This document shows positions 29,783 through 39,167 of a DNA stretch of 53,805 nt, piece by piece. Made by a program: the position numbers and the translations under genes. Under the pieces are notes generated by a model that was given only the letters and a program-made list of their open reading frames with translations, was not told the origin of the DNA and did not search any database. Source of the stretch: an uncultured Prevotella sp. (GTDB lineage: Bacteria; Bacteroidota; Bacteroidia; Bacteroidales; Bacteroidaceae); assembly GCA_900316015.1 (NCBI GenBank), contig ONBG01000019.1, positions 1 to 53,805 of the forward strand, read 5' to 3'. Every line of letters starts with the position of its first letter. Positions within the stretch are counted from its first letter, which is position 1.

Positions 29783-32689
29783 TTATTTCATCACATAATT
29801 GAGAATGCCCCTCATGATGTTATTCCTATCTTTTTCAAGAGTGATACACTCAAAAGGGAATCCCATGGTGAAGCACCTGTAATCAGCTCCTCCATAAGCT
29901 ACGCAGGCATCTGTACCGTCACTATATTGCATGGCGCAATAGGCTGGGGCAACAGGTTGGATTATATCAGGGGAGGTGGCTGCATAGTGCACGTCATTGA
30001 GAGACTTGTAAAAGTCGAATGTAATACCCATTCCTGTCACGTGTGGATCAGAATTGGAATGGTCATTGCCTGCATAACGCAATTTTAACACCTTGGAAAG
30101 GAATTGTTGCTCATCCTTTTCCGTCATGTCTGCACCTAAGTATGAGCCACTTACGATCAACCTGCCATGGGCTTGGGTATATGCCAAGAGTTTCTGCCTG
30201 AGTACAGGTGAGAATGTCTTGTAATATTTCAAGGCATTGGGGTCATATTTTTCAAGTCCAAGAATCAGGTCCACACAGGCATATTTTTGCAGGTTGACTT
30301 TTCCTATTTCAACACAGGCTTTGGTGCAACTCACAATATTATATTTCTTAGCGCTTGCCATGGCCCTTACATGGGTATTGACAAAGTCGAAGGTGTTGCC
30401 TACAATGAACTTCCCTGCAAGCTCATTATCGCAGTATCCCAAGCCTCCGGGCCCTTCTTTACCCATCTTGGACTTGTCGAAACAAATTTGCCTCCCATTC
30501 CATCCTGTTGTCCATCCATCTGGTACGCCCGGGTCTGTGTCCATATCAAAGCCTTGCAAGGAATCGTTGTCAATAACTGCGGGTGCTGAGATCCTGTGGA
30601 AACCGTTGACCACCAAGATCGTCTTCTTTGCTCCGGGCTGGTATACGGCACTCAACGTTTCTGTCGGGAAACTCTCACCACCGCGGTTGACGGCAGTAAT
30701 CCGGAAGTTATAGACAACGCCAGGCTCCAAGGCTACGGTATATCCAAGTCCCTTCATGTTTTTCCCATTGTCAAAGCCTCCCTTACCTATGGCGGTATAT
30801 ACATTATACGAATTGGGCCGCGAAGTCGCTTCCTGAGGATCATTGGTAGCAGCCCAACTGAGTCTTACCTTGTTTCCATCTACGAATTCGAGGGAGAACT
30901 GAGACGGGGCAAGAGGCTGGATCACATAATTGTGACCATGTTGGCTGTTAATATACTTTACAATCGTTTTATAGATCGACCGAGCCAGTGTAAAACGGAA
31001 GTTGGGGTCTTGTCCCCATTTCATATCCGGGAAATTCTGATGGGACATCGTTTCTAAGATTGCTGACGGTATTTCTGGGATTCGAGTCTCTGAGTAGTTC
31101 CTGTCAAAGAGTTCCCTTCGTGCCCATTTCCCATATTGATACCGAATGTCCTTGTTGACCCCAGCCAACAGGGCATCGGCAAAATCCCTCGAAGCCATGC
31201 GAGAGATACCCGCATTTAATTTCCCATCATTAAAGTCGGTCGTACAAATGGCGAGCGATCCTACCAACGACTTGCCATCCTCGGCATAGCCAGCATCACT
31301 ATGGATGGCCAGCGACAATTCGAACGGGACCTTTTTCCCTTCTATCGAAGGCATGTATACGGAGCCTCCTCCTAACCAGTTTGTCATATTCGATCGTGCA
31401 TTGATATCGTCCCCATAGTCATCCTCTCCGTTCTTTGAGCTGTAGACTGAATAGGGAGCACCTGCCCATTGCGCATAATACCTGGCACCTTCCAAGGAAC
31501 GTGGGAGCCCACTTGTATTTTCTCCTCGTATGATATTGCCCATGCCGCCTCCAAAGCGGACAGCATCGGCTGTTACCACACCTTTCTGTGAAGAATGGTT
31601 TGTCAAGACGACCCTATTATAAAGGTTGCATCCTTTGTCGAAATCGAATGTGCCCAAATACACCCAGGTTCCTCCTCCCATTTGCTGGTTTACTTGGAAG
31701 TAGGTGCGTTGTCCCTGATGGCAGACGATGTATTGCGCATCGCTGACGCTGTTGTCAAGGGTCTGATAGCTGACATAGACCGCATAGCGCCCTTTTGCCG
31801 GAAAGGATGGTTGATACGATATTTGGCTGAGAGACTTGGTCTTGGATGTCGTTGCAATCATCTTGGCTGTCCCAGCTTCGAAGGGATTCTCATTGTCCTG
31901 ATAGTCCCCACTGTGACGGGCGAATCCCTTTTGCCCAGTAAACTGCCAGCGACCGTTATTGTTGATCTCCTGATAATAAGGGTACTTTTGTATATCATCG
32001 TTGTCGATGATACATTCATTCTTTTGGGGATCTCTTTCCCGAGGTGTGAACACGACGGCTCCCGCATTTTCTAACATCGGGATCAAATAAGGGACGACGA
32101 TCATCTGCGTGAATAGGTCTTCAGTGGTGCAGAATAGTTGGGGGCGTTGCCAGCTCCATTTGCCTCTCTTGAGGTCAAAGTATCGCCCATGGCTCGCCCA
32201 CAGGGAGATATGCCGTCCATTGAGCCCATGGGTGATCCGGAAAGGGCGGGACACGTTTCTAACCCATGGGTCCCCTTCGTAATCGATGTCTCCCCACATC
32301 CTTCCCCTATCTGCATACTTCGTCAGGCGGTTCGGGATCAAGTCTTCAATCGCCATCCCGTTTGTCACCACTTTGATTTTGTAGCGGTTGTAAGGCTTGG
32401 GCAAAACACCCTTTAATTTCGTATAGATGTGGTTGACGACGGTAGGAGTAAATTCCTGGGTGGAGAAATACTCATCTACCACAGCGGTGATCGTGTGCGC
32501 GCTATCGTTTATCTCGCAGCCTGTCAATCTCGTTTTGTGGGAATCCTGGCTTTTATATTTATATCGCTGGAAATAGAGCATAAGCTTACTTTCAACCTTG
32601 GGGTTAGAGGTTGACGTTTGGGCTGTTGCAAGTTCTATCCTGACAAGAAATGCCATGAGAAATATGAAACCAATCTTTACCTTCATCAT
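29783..32689 (-). CDS. Large secreted amidase-fold/xanthan-lyase-like protein with FN3 domain
   Basis: A 968-aa exported protein (signal MKVKIGFIFLMAFLVRIELATAQ). It carries a split N-acetylmuramoyl-L-alanine amidase (Amidase_3) fold: a zinc His in WASHGRYFD, the ENAGAVVFTPRERD helix-strand, the second His in LAIHSDAGY and the C-terminal Glu in AILETMSHQNFPD. Between them is a golvesin/xanthan-lyase-like beta domain (SYQPSFPAKGRYAVYVSY). An FN3 domain (about residues 610-690) and a C-terminal flavodoxin-like region follow. Relatives are annotated xanthan lyase in Bacteroides; peptidoglycan amidase activity is more consistent with the residues. Overlaps the acyltransferase by 4 bp. Confidence 0.8.
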   Translation of the reverse strand: MMKVKIGFIFLMAFLVRIELATAQTSTSNPKVESKLMLYFQRYKYKSQDSHKTRLTGCEINDSAHTITAVVDEYFSTQEFTPTVVNHIYTKLKGVLPKPYNRYKIKVVTNGMAIEDLIPNRLTKYADRGRMWGDIDYEGDPWVRNVSRPFRITHGLNGRHISLWASHGRYFDLKRGKWSWQRPQLFCTTEDLFTQMIVVPYLIPMLENAGAVVFTPRERDPQKNECIIDNDDIQKYPYYQEINNNGRWQFTGQKGFARHSGDYQDNENPFEAGTAKMIATTSKTKSLSQISYQPSFPAKGRYAVYVSYQTLDNSVSDAQYIVCHQGQRTYFQVNQQMGGGTWVYLGTFDFDKGCNLYNRVVLTNHSSQKGVVTADAVRFGGGMGNIIRGENTSGLPRSLEGARYYAQWAGAPYSVYSSKNGEDDYGDDINARSNMTNWLGGGSVYMPSIEGKKVPFELSLAIHSDAGYAEDGKSLVGSLAICTTDFNDGKLNAGISRMASRDFADALLAGVNKDIRYQYGKWARRELFDRNYSETRIPEIPSAILETMSHQNFPDMKWGQDPNFRFTLARSIYKTIVKYINSQHGHNYVIQPLAPSQFSLEFVDGNKVRLSWAATNDPQEATSRPNSYNVYTAIGKGGFDNGKNMKGLGYTVALEPGVVYNFRITAVNRGGESFPTETLSAVYQPGAKKTILVVNGFHRISAPAVIDNDSLQGFDMDTDPGVPDGWTTGWNGRQICFDKSKMGKEGPGGLGYCDNELAGKFIVGNTFDFVNTHVRAMASAKKYNIVSCTKACVEIGKVNLQKYACVDLILGLEKYDPNALKYYKTFSPVLRQKLLAYTQAHGRLIVSGSYLGADMTEKDEQQFLSKVLKLRYAGNDHSNSDPHVTGMGITFDFYKSLNDVHYAATSPDIIQPVAPAYCAMQYSDGTDACVAYGGADYRCFTMGFPFECITLEKDRNNIMRGILNYVMK

Positions 32690-33243
32690 TCTACGTTGCC
32701 GATTGTGAAATTCTCAGGCTTCTTCCCATGGAAGTCTTTATAGTATTGCTTGATCTCTTTGATTTGCTGCTCATAATCCCCGTTAGGAATGATCTCTTTC
32801 GTGCATTGGATGATTCGCTTTTCATAATCAATGCCATAGAGTAGGATAGGGATGCCGGCTTTGAGGGCAATAAAATAGAACCCTTTTTTCCAATCCGGGT
32901 TACGCGATCGTGTTCCCTCTGGTGTTACGCATAGCCTGAAGGTCTTGCTCTTCTCTGCTTCTTGGGCAAGGTTGTCTGTCATGCTCGTATGTTTATTCCT
33001 CCATACTGGTATTCCTCCCCAATGTCTGAAAAGGATACTGAGGGGCCATACGAACCATTCTTTCTTCATCAGAAAGTTACACGACAAGCCTTCAGCCCCA
33101 GCATACAGCCTGCCTAAGATAAAGTCCCAATTGCTAGTATGTGGAGCTAAACAAAGAATAAACTTGTCGGGGTGTGAGACGGTTATTTCCTTTCTCCACC
33201 CCAGATGTGAGTATAATATCCAACGACAAAAATTCTTCCACAT
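32686..33243 (-). CDS. 1-acylglycerol-3-phosphate acyltransferase-like protein (PlsC family)
   Basis: A 185-aa acyltransferase with the H-x4-D motif in HTSNWD (about residue 35) and the glycerophosphate-binding VTPEGTRSR. It is shorter than PlsC (about 240 aa) and lacks an N-terminal membrane helix, as in the small Bacteroidetes PlsC-like family. It likely acylates a lysophospholipid or another lipid at the inner membrane. Its stop overlaps the ATG of the amidase-like gene (ATGA), and it lies 9 bp after the first gene of the operon. Confidence 0.87.
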   Translation of the reverse strand: MWKNFCRWILYSHLGWRKEITVSHPDKFILCLAPHTSNWDFILGRLYAGAEGLSCNFLMKKEWFVWPLSILFRHWGGIPVWRNKHTSMTDNLAQEAEKSKTFRLCVTPEGTRSRNPDWKKGFYFIALKAGIPILLYGIDYEKRIIQCTKEIIPNGDYEQQIKEIKQYYKDFHGKKPENFTIGNVE

Positions 33244-33252
33244 AGCGATCTT

Positions 33253-33525
33253 TTAGTGTAAGTTGCCGATTTGGTCGATGATTTCTGAAACTTGCTTGTT
33301 GAAATCCTTCATGAAATTCTGGAAATATACTTTATTTTTCATTCCAGGCTCCGTATGAGAGATTCTCCGGATGAAGTCGGAATGGATACTGAGAATAGAT
33401 GTCAGTAGCGCATTGACATCGTCTTGGTCTGGTTTTCCACTATACAAGGATGCTGCCACACATTCTGCAAACAAATCACTACAAATGTAGTTGATGGTCT
33501 TCTTTAATGTTCGTTTATTAGCCAT
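33253..33525 (-). CDS. Conserved small protein of unknown function, first gene of the minus operon
   Basis: A 90-aa soluble, helical protein, basic at the N-terminus (MANKRTLKKTINYICSDLFAE) and with a middle PGMKNKVYFQNFMKDFNKQ. I do not recognise a family, though it looks like a Bacteroidales-conserved hypothetical. A promoter lies 35 bp upstream. It heads the six-gene operon with acyltransferase, amidase-like, 110-aa unknown, YgiQ and PP2C-like products. Confidence 0.72.
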   Translation of the reverse strand: MANKRTLKKTINYICSDLFAECVAASLYSGKPDQDDVNALLTSILSIHSDFIRRISHTEPGMKNKVYFQNFMKDFNKQVSEIIDQIGNLH

Positions 33526-33559
33526 AGCTTATAAAATTATAATTGCCACATTTTCCCGT

Positions 33560-33591
33560 CAAAGATAAAATAAAAAATGGGTAAAAGCAAG
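33560..33591 (-). promoter_or_regulatory. Promoter of the six-gene minus-strand operon
   Basis: On the minus strand CTTG (33591-33588) and TATCTTTG (33567-33560) are separated by 20 bp. Transcription would start near 33553, about 28 nt before the ATG. Confidence 0.6.
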
Positions 33592-33638
33592 AAGATGGCA
33601 AAAAAAATGTTCAGAAACTTGCATTTCTCTCTTTTTTC

Positions 33639-33670
33639 TTTCCTTATATCAAGGAAAAGCATTAAATTTG
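33639..33670 (+). promoter_or_regulatory. Promoter of pfp
   Basis: TTTC (33639-33642), a 20-bp spacer and TAAATTTG (33663-33670), 52 bp before the ATG. Confidence 0.6.
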
Positions 33671-33722
33671 CATCTGTTTCAATAGTAGAATTCCAATTAT
33701 TCATATTAATATTAAAGGTAAA

Positions 33723-35366
33723 ATGAAAAAGAGTCTTTTACAAAAAGAGAGAGCCGCTTACCAGCCTAAGCTGCCGAAGGGACTTCAGGGAGCTGTGAAA
33801 ATTAAGGAGGGTGAGCCGACCCAAAGCGTTGGTGATCAGGAAGAGATCAAAAAGCTGTTCCCGAATACTTATGGTATGCCTCTTGTAGAATTCGTTCCTG
33901 GTGATCAGGAGAACTCACAAGTCATGAACGTTGGCGTTATCCTCAGCGGAGGTCAGGCTCCTGGTGGTCACAACGTGATCTGCGGTATTTTCGATGCCAT
34001 TAAGAAAATGAACCCGAATAACCGTTTATATGGCTTCTTGATGGGTCCTGGTGGGCTCGTTGACCATCAATATATTGAGCTGACGAAGGATGTGATTGAT
34101 GATTACCGGAATACCGGTGGTTTCGATATGATTGGTTCTGGTCGTACCAAATTGGAGAAAGTAGATCAATTTGAGAAAGGTCTGGAGATCATCCGTCAGT
34201 TGAATATCAAGGCCATTACCATTATCGGTGGTGATGACTCTAATACAAACGCTTGTGTCCTCGCTGAATATTATGCAGCCAAGAAATATGGCGTCCAGGT
34301 CATTGGTTGTCCTAAGACCATCGATGGTGACTTGAAGAATGACCAGATCGAGACTTCTTTCGGCTTTGATACTGCTACTAAGACCTATAGCGAGGTTATC
34401 GGCAATATTGAGCGTGATTGTAACTCTGCTCGTAAGTATTGGCATTTCATCAAGTTGATGGGTCGTTCTGCGTCTCATATCGCTTTGGAGTGCGCCCTGC
34501 AGTGCCAGCCGAATATTTGCATTATCTCTGAGGAAGTACAGGAGAAGGACATGACTTTGAACCAGATTGTAGAGCAGATTGCCACGGCTGTAGCCAACCG
34601 TGCTGCCGCAGGTAACAATTTCGGCGTTGTCTTGATCCCGGAGGGCCTGATCGAGTTTATTCCTTCTATCGGTCGCCTGATTGACGAATTGAACGACCTT
34701 CTTGCCGCTCATGGTGCGGACTACAAGGATCTTGACAAGGATGCGCAGCGTGAATACATCTTGAAGCATCTGAGCAAGGAGAATGCTGAGACCTTTGCAA
34801 CCCTGCCTTATGAGGTTGCACGCCAGTTATCCCTTGACCGTGACCCGCATGGAAACGTTCAGGTGTCCTTGATCGAAACAGAGAAACTTCTTTCGGATAT
34901 GGTCGGTGCTAAATTGGATGAATGGAAGAAGGAAGGAAAGTATGTGGGTAAGTTCGCAGCCTTGCATCATTTCTTCGGTTATGAGGGTCGTTGTGCCGCT
35001 CCTTCTAATTTTGATGCAGACTATTGCTATGCCCTGGGTGTCAGCGCAGCTCAGTTGATCGCAAATGGCAAGACGGGCTACATGGCGATTGTCAAGAATA
35101 CAACAGCTCCTACGGATGAATGGAAAGCTGGAGGCGTGCCTATCACAATGATGATGAACATGGAGCGCCGTAATGGTGAGATGAAACCTGTTATCCGTAA
35201 GGCTTTAGTTGACCTGAATGGAAAGCCATTCAAGAAATGGGCTGAAAAGCGGGATGAGTTCGCAAAGGAGACTTGCTTTGTTTATCCTGGTCCTATCCAA
35301 TACTGGGGTCCGTCTTCTGTATGCGACCGTACAACTCGTACACTCGCTTTGGAACAGGAGAAATAA
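33723..35366 (+). CDS. pfp: Diphosphate-dependent phosphofructokinase
   Basis: A cytoplasmic enzyme of 547 aa of the long PPi-PFK type that phosphorylates fructose-6-phosphate with pyrophosphate, reversibly. [11 protein letters not shown] binds phosphate near residue 78. GGDDSNTNA near residue 170 carries the Asp that excludes ATP, and [10 protein letters not shown] holds the catalytic Asp and the lysine diagnostic of PPi use. [13 protein letters not shown] is the sugar-phosphate site. It saves ATP in fermentative Bacteroidales. No other glycolytic gene adjoins it. Confidence 0.95.
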   Translation: MKKSLLQKERAAYQPKLPKGLQGAVKIKEGEPTQSVGDQEEIKKLFPNTYGMPLVEFVPGDQENSQVMNVGVILSGGQAPGGHNVICGIFDAIKKMNPNNRLYGFLMGPGGLVDHQYIELTKDVIDDYRNTGGFDMIGSGRTKLEKVDQFEKGLEIIRQLNIKAITIIGGDDSNTNACVLAEYYAAKKYGVQVIGCPKTIDGDLKNDQIETSFGFDTATKTYSEVIGNIERDCNSARKYWHFIKLMGRSASHIALECALQCQPNICIISEEVQEKDMTLNQIVEQIATAVANRAAAGNNFGVVLIPEGLIEFIPSIGRLIDELNDLLAAHGADYKDLDKDAQREYILKHLSKENAETFATLPYEVARQLSLDRDPHGNVQVSLIETEKLLSDMVGAKLDEWKKEGKYVGKFAALHHFFGYEGRCAAPSNFDADYCYALGVSAAQLIANGKTGYMAIVKNTTAPTDEWKAGGVPITMMMNMERRNGEMKPVIRKALVDLNGKPFKKWAEKRDEFAKETCFVYPGPIQYWGPSSVCDRTTRTLALEQEK

Positions 35367-35375
35367 ATCATGTGG

Positions 35376-35430
35376 TGAAAGACAAGGTCGCATGACGAAT
35401 ATTCGTGAGCGATCGTGTCTTTCGCTATTT
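35376..35430 (+). terminator. Probable terminator after pfp
   Basis: GAAAGACA (35378-35385) pairs with TGTCTTTC (35416-35423), with GGTCGC/GCGATC inside. The downstream tract is T-rich but interrupted, so it is weaker than others here. Confidence 0.55.
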
Positions 35431-35442
35431 TCTTAATCATCA

Positions 35443-36339
35443 ATGGGGAACAGAAGGACGACAACAAGAAAACGGATAGCTGCGAACAGGAAGACTACCA
35501 CTCGTAGGACGACTTCGCGTTCACGTTCATTTGTTCCCCGTTTCCTTCGTAAATACCCCAGATGGGCCTGGTGGGCAGGGGGGATTGGTATCGTCGTCTT
35601 TTATATCTGGGTGTTTTATTATTTTTTTGTCGGACCGACAGGATTCCGTTGGAGGGCCTTGTATGGGGATGCTAATTACCCAGAAGGATATGAGATTCAT
35701 GGGATTGACATCTCACACTATCAGGGGAATATTGATTGGGATGCCCTGCAGAATGCCATGATTGAGAATTGCCCGGTTCGCTTTATTATCATCAAGTCGA
35801 CAGAAGGTTCCAGTAAGTTGGATGAAAACTTCAACGATAATTTTTACCAGGCTCGAGAATATGGTTTTATCAGAGGTGCTTACCATTTCTGGAGTACCAA
35901 GTCTTCCGCAAGGGACCAAGCTTATTATTTCCTGAAACAGGTCCATTTGGAGGATGGTGACCTGCCTCCGGTCTTGGACATAGAGCATAAGCCGAAGGAC
36001 CAGTCCGTGGAGGACTTTCAAATGGATGTCCTGACTTGGTTGCATATCGTAGAGGACAAATATCACGTCAAGCCAATTATCTATACTTATTATAAGTTCA
36101 AGGATGCCTATCTGAACGCTCCGGTCTTTGATGATTATCCATATTGGATTGCCCATTATTACGTCGACAAGGTAGAATACAAAGGGAAATGGAAGTTTTG
36201 GCAACATACGGATGCAGGTCGGTTGCCGGGTATCAAAGGATATGTAGATTTCAATATCTACAACGGTTCCTATTATGACCTGCGGAGGTTGACAATAGGT
36301 TCTGATCGCCAGGTGGGGACAGATGCCTACGATGAATGA
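35443..36339 (+). CDS. Membrane-anchored GH25 lysozyme-family protein
   Basis: A 298-aa protein. A 38-residue cytoplasmic segment very rich in Arg and Thr (MGNRRTTTRKRIAAN) and one transmembrane helix (about residues 42-65, WAWWAGGIGIVVFYIWVFYY) precede the GH25 barrel in the periplasm. Catalytic residues are Asp in HGIDISHYQG and Asp-Glu in PPVLDIEHK. It is expected to cut the MurNAc-GlcNAc bond of peptidoglycan, for remodelling rather than killing given its inner-membrane anchoring. It lies 76 bp after pfp beyond a probable terminator. Confidence 0.9.
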   Translation: MGNRRTTTRKRIAANRKTTTRRTTSRSRSFVPRFLRKYPRWAWWAGGIGIVVFYIWVFYYFFVGPTGFRWRALYGDANYPEGYEIHGIDISHYQGNIDWDALQNAMIENCPVRFIIIKSTEGSSKLDENFNDNFYQAREYGFIRGAYHFWSTKSSARDQAYYFLKQVHLEDGDLPPVLDIEHKPKDQSVEDFQMDVLTWLHIVEDKYHVKPIIYTYYKFKDAYLNAPVFDDYPYWIAHYYVDKVEYKGKWKFWQHTDAGRLPGIKGYVDFNIYNGSYYDLRRLTIGSDRQVGTDAYDE

Positions 36340-36381
36340 CCTTCTTGAATTGGGGATGGCTATAAATCATGATTTTAAGGT

Positions 36382-36413
36382 ATTGGATGGCAAAAGCTTT
36401 TTCCTTAACTTTG
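36382..36413 (+). promoter_or_regulatory. Upstream promoter in the feoAB leader
   Basis: ATTG (36382-36385), a 20-bp spacer and TAACTTTG (36406-36413). Predicted start near 36420, 140 nt before the feoAB ATG. Confidence 0.5.
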
Positions 36414-36419
36414 CAGGAA

Positions 36420-36505
36420 ATATGTGAAAGGTGCGCTATCCCCCATTTGGGTGGGCTTAGGGTAGTACTCGGATCGACGAGCAGTGAAATACTCATCATT
36501 AAGTA
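36420..36505 (+). other. Hairpin-rich stretch between two feoAB promoters
   Basis: Three potential hairpins lie in order: CTATCCC/GGGTAG enclosing CCCATTTGGG, CTCG/CGAG, and AATACT/AGTATT. No ORF is present. It may be a leader on the longer feoAB transcript or a small RNA. Confidence 0.35.
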
Positions 36506-36537
36506 TTGCGTTATCCTATAGAAAATTGTACTTTTGC
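36506..36537 (+). promoter_or_regulatory. Proximal feoAB promoter
   Basis: ATTG (36506-36509), a 20-bp spacer and TACTTTTG (36530-36537), 24 bp before the ATG. I see no convincing Fur box. Confidence 0.65.
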
Positions 36538-36561
36538 ATGGTGAAGAATTGAATTGGTAAG

Positions 36562-39039
36562 ATGAAATTATCTGATTTAGAAACAGGTCAAAGCGGCATC
36601 ATCGTTAAGGTGATGGGACACGGAGGGTTCCGCAAGCGTGTCGTTGAAATGGGATTTATTAAAGGGCAGAAGGTCGAGGTGTTGTTGAATGCTCCTTTAA
36701 AGGACCCGGTCAAATATAAGATTATGGGATATGAGGTCAGTCTCCGCCATAGTGAGGCGGAGATGATCGAAGTGCTCAGTGAGGCGGAGGCAAGGACCAT
36801 GGAAAGGCAACAGGCTTCCCATCAGGCATTGGAGACAGATACTGCAGATGCCCCAGACGACATCTATGACCGTCCCTTGACCGATGAACAGATGAAAGAT
36901 GCTGCCATGAAGAGGCGCAAGGTGATCAATGTGGCTCTTGTCGGTAATCCGAACTGTGGCAAGACGTCCTTGTTCAATTTCGCTAGTGGTGCCCATGAAA
37001 GAGTGGGTAACTATTCCGGAGTGACCGTGGATGCCAAGGAGGGGCATGCTGAGTATGAAGGGTATCAGTTCAACTTGGTCGACCTGCCAGGCACTTATTC
37101 CCTGTCTGCTTACTCTCCGGAGGAATTGTATGTTCGGAAGCAATTGATCGAGCATACTCCGGATATTGTCATTAATGTGATAGACTCCTCCAACTTGGAG
37201 CGGAACCTCTATCTGACTACGCAGTTGATTGATATGCATGTGCGTATGGTGGTTGCTCTCAACATGTTTGATGAGACTCAGAAACGAGGTGACAACATCG
37301 ATTTGGATAAATTGTCTGAGTTGTTTGGCATACCGATGTGCCCCACCGTGTTCACGACAGGGAAAGGCGTGAAAGAACTTTTCCATGCGGTGATCGAGGA
37401 ATATGAGGGAACAGAGGGCGAGAACAGCCATTTCCGTCATATCCATATCAATCATGGGCATGAGATCGAGAATGGCATTAAGGATATTCAGGAACATCTC
37501 AAGCAGGAAACGAACTTGCGCGAGCATTACTCTACACGCTATCTGGCCATCAAGCTTTTGGAGAATGACAAGGAAGTAGAGGATTATATTCGTAAGTTAC
37601 CCGATGCGGATGAGATCTTCAAGCATCGCGACGATGCCGCCCGACGAGTAAAAGAGGAAACAAAGGAAGATGCGGAGACCGCCATCATGGATGCTAAGTA
37701 TGGATTTATCCATGGGGCTCTGAAAGAAGCGGAATATGAGACTGGGTCGAATGAGGATACCTACAAGATGACGCATATCTTAGACAAGATCCTTACCAAT
37801 CATTTCATAGGTTTTCCCATTTTTATCTTGTTGTTGGCATTGATGTTCTTCGTCACCTTTTCCCTGGGTCAATATCCTATGGACTGGATTGATGACTTGG
37901 TGGCATGGCTCGGTGAGACGATCGGGCACTATATGCCTGAGGGTCCTCTAAAGGCCATGCTCATTGATGGAGTGCTGGGCGGCGTAGGCTCCGTTATCGT
38001 TTTCCTTCCGCAAATCTTGATCCTGTATTTCTTTATCTCTTTTATGGAAGATTCGGGATATATGTCACGAGCAGCATTCATCATGGATAAGCTGATGCAT
38101 AAGATGGGATTGCATGGCAAGTCGTTCATTCCATTGATCATGGGCTTCGGATGCAACGTGCCGGCCGTCATGGCGACAAGGACCATCGAGAGTCGTCGGT
38201 CTCGGTTGGTCACGATGCTGGTTCTCCCATTGATGAGCTGCGAGGCGCGTATTCCTATTTATATCATGATCATCGGTACGTTCTTTGCTTTGAAAATGCA
38301 ATGGATCGTCATGCTGTCGCTTTACCTGATCGGAATCATCATGGCGGTGATCATGAGCAAGATCTTCACTAAGTTCTTGATTAAGGGGGAGGATACGCCA
38401 TTCGTGATGGAACTTCCTCCTTACCGATTCCCGACGGCGAAGGCTCTTTGCCGCCATACTTGGGAGAAAGGGAAGCAATATCTGAAGAAGATGGGTGGTA
38501 TCATTCTTGTGGCGAGCATTGTCATCTGGGCATTGGGCTATTTCCCACATCAGGAGCATTTAGGTCAGCAAGCGCAGCAGGAGCAAAGTTATATAGGAAG
38601 GATCGGAAAGGCCATTGAGCCGGTGTTCAGACCGCAAGGGTTCAACTGGAAATTAGACGTAGGACTGGTAGCTGGTGTGGGCGCGAAGGAAATCGTTGCC
38701 TCGACCATGGGTGTGCTCTACTCGAATGATGATAGCTTCGGGGATGATAGCAATTATAATGATGCCGGAGGAAAATATGAGAAGCTCAGGATGCACATCA
38801 CAAAGGATATCGCTGACTCCCATCATATTTCAGTAGAGGAAGCTGGACCGATTTCCGTACTTACGGCTTATTGCTTCCTTCTGTTTGTCCTTTTGTATTT
38901 TCCTTGCATAGCTACGATTGCAGCGATCAAAGGGGAAACGGGGTCGTGGAAATGGGCTGCATTCACGGCTGTCTACACGACTTGTTTGGCATGGGTTGTA
39001 TCTGCCCTCGTCTTCCGCGTGGGATTGTTGTTGATCTGA
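36562..39039 (+). CDS. feoB: Ferrous iron transporter FeoA-FeoB fusion
   Basis: An 825-aa inner-membrane Fe2+ importer. Residues 1-73 are a FeoA (SH3-like) domain (GGFRKRVVEMGFIKGQKVEV). After a linker comes the FeoB G domain, with G1 GNPNCGKTS from Gly128, G3 DLPGTYSLSAYS and G4 NMFDE. A membrane part follows with two gate repeats of about 8-10 helices (LIMGFGCNVPAVMATRTI and VGAKEIVASTMGVLY). The FeoA-FeoB fusion is usual in Bacteroidales. It is monocistronic, with two predicted promoters and a bidirectional terminator. Confidence 0.96.
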   Translation: MKLSDLETGQSGIIVKVMGHGGFRKRVVEMGFIKGQKVEVLLNAPLKDPVKYKIMGYEVSLRHSEAEMIEVLSEAEARTMERQQASHQALETDTADAPDDIYDRPLTDEQMKDAAMKRRKVINVALVGNPNCGKTSLFNFASGAHERVGNYSGVTVDAKEGHAEYEGYQFNLVDLPGTYSLSAYSPEELYVRKQLIEHTPDIVINVIDSSNLERNLYLTTQLIDMHVRMVVALNMFDETQKRGDNIDLDKLSELFGIPMCPTVFTTGKGVKELFHAVIEEYEGTEGENSHFRHIHINHGHEIENGIKDIQEHLKQETNLREHYSTRYLAIKLLENDKEVEDYIRKLPDADEIFKHRDDAARRVKEETKEDAETAIMDAKYGFIHGALKEAEYETGSNEDTYKMTHILDKILTNHFIGFPIFILLLALMFFVTFSLGQYPMDWIDDLVAWLGETIGHYMPEGPLKAMLIDGVLGGVGSVIVFLPQILILYFFISFMEDSGYMSRAAFIMDKLMHKMGLHGKSFIPLIMGFGCNVPAVMATRTIESRRSRLVTMLVLPLMSCEARIPIYIMIIGTFFALKMQWIVMLSLYLIGIIMAVIMSKIFTKFLIKGEDTPFVMELPPYRFPTAKALCRHTWEKGKQYLKKMGGIILVASIVIWALGYFPHQEHLGQQAQQEQSYIGRIGKAIEPVFRPQGFNWKLDVGLVAGVGAKEIVASTMGVLYSNDDSFGDDSNYNDAGGKYEKLRMHITKDIADSHHISVEEAGPISVLTAYCFLLFVLLYFPCIATIAAIKGETGSWKWAAFTAVYTTCLAWVVSALVFRVGLLLI

Positions 39040-39103
39040 TATGGGGTTTGTCTCCTGTCTTATGTGCTTCTTCCTGCCCTGGGAAGGAAAGCCATTCATA
39101 TAC

Positions 39104-39138
39104 AAAATAGCCTGACCGACACGGTCAGGCTATTTTGT
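39104..39138 (+). terminator. Bidirectional terminator between feoB and aspA
   Basis: AAAATAGCCTGACCG (39104-39118) pairs perfectly with its complement (39122-39136) around ACA. The A and T tails let it serve both convergent genes. Confidence 0.9.
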
Positions 39139-39167
39139 TGGCATTCTCAACGAAGAGAGGAAATCTC

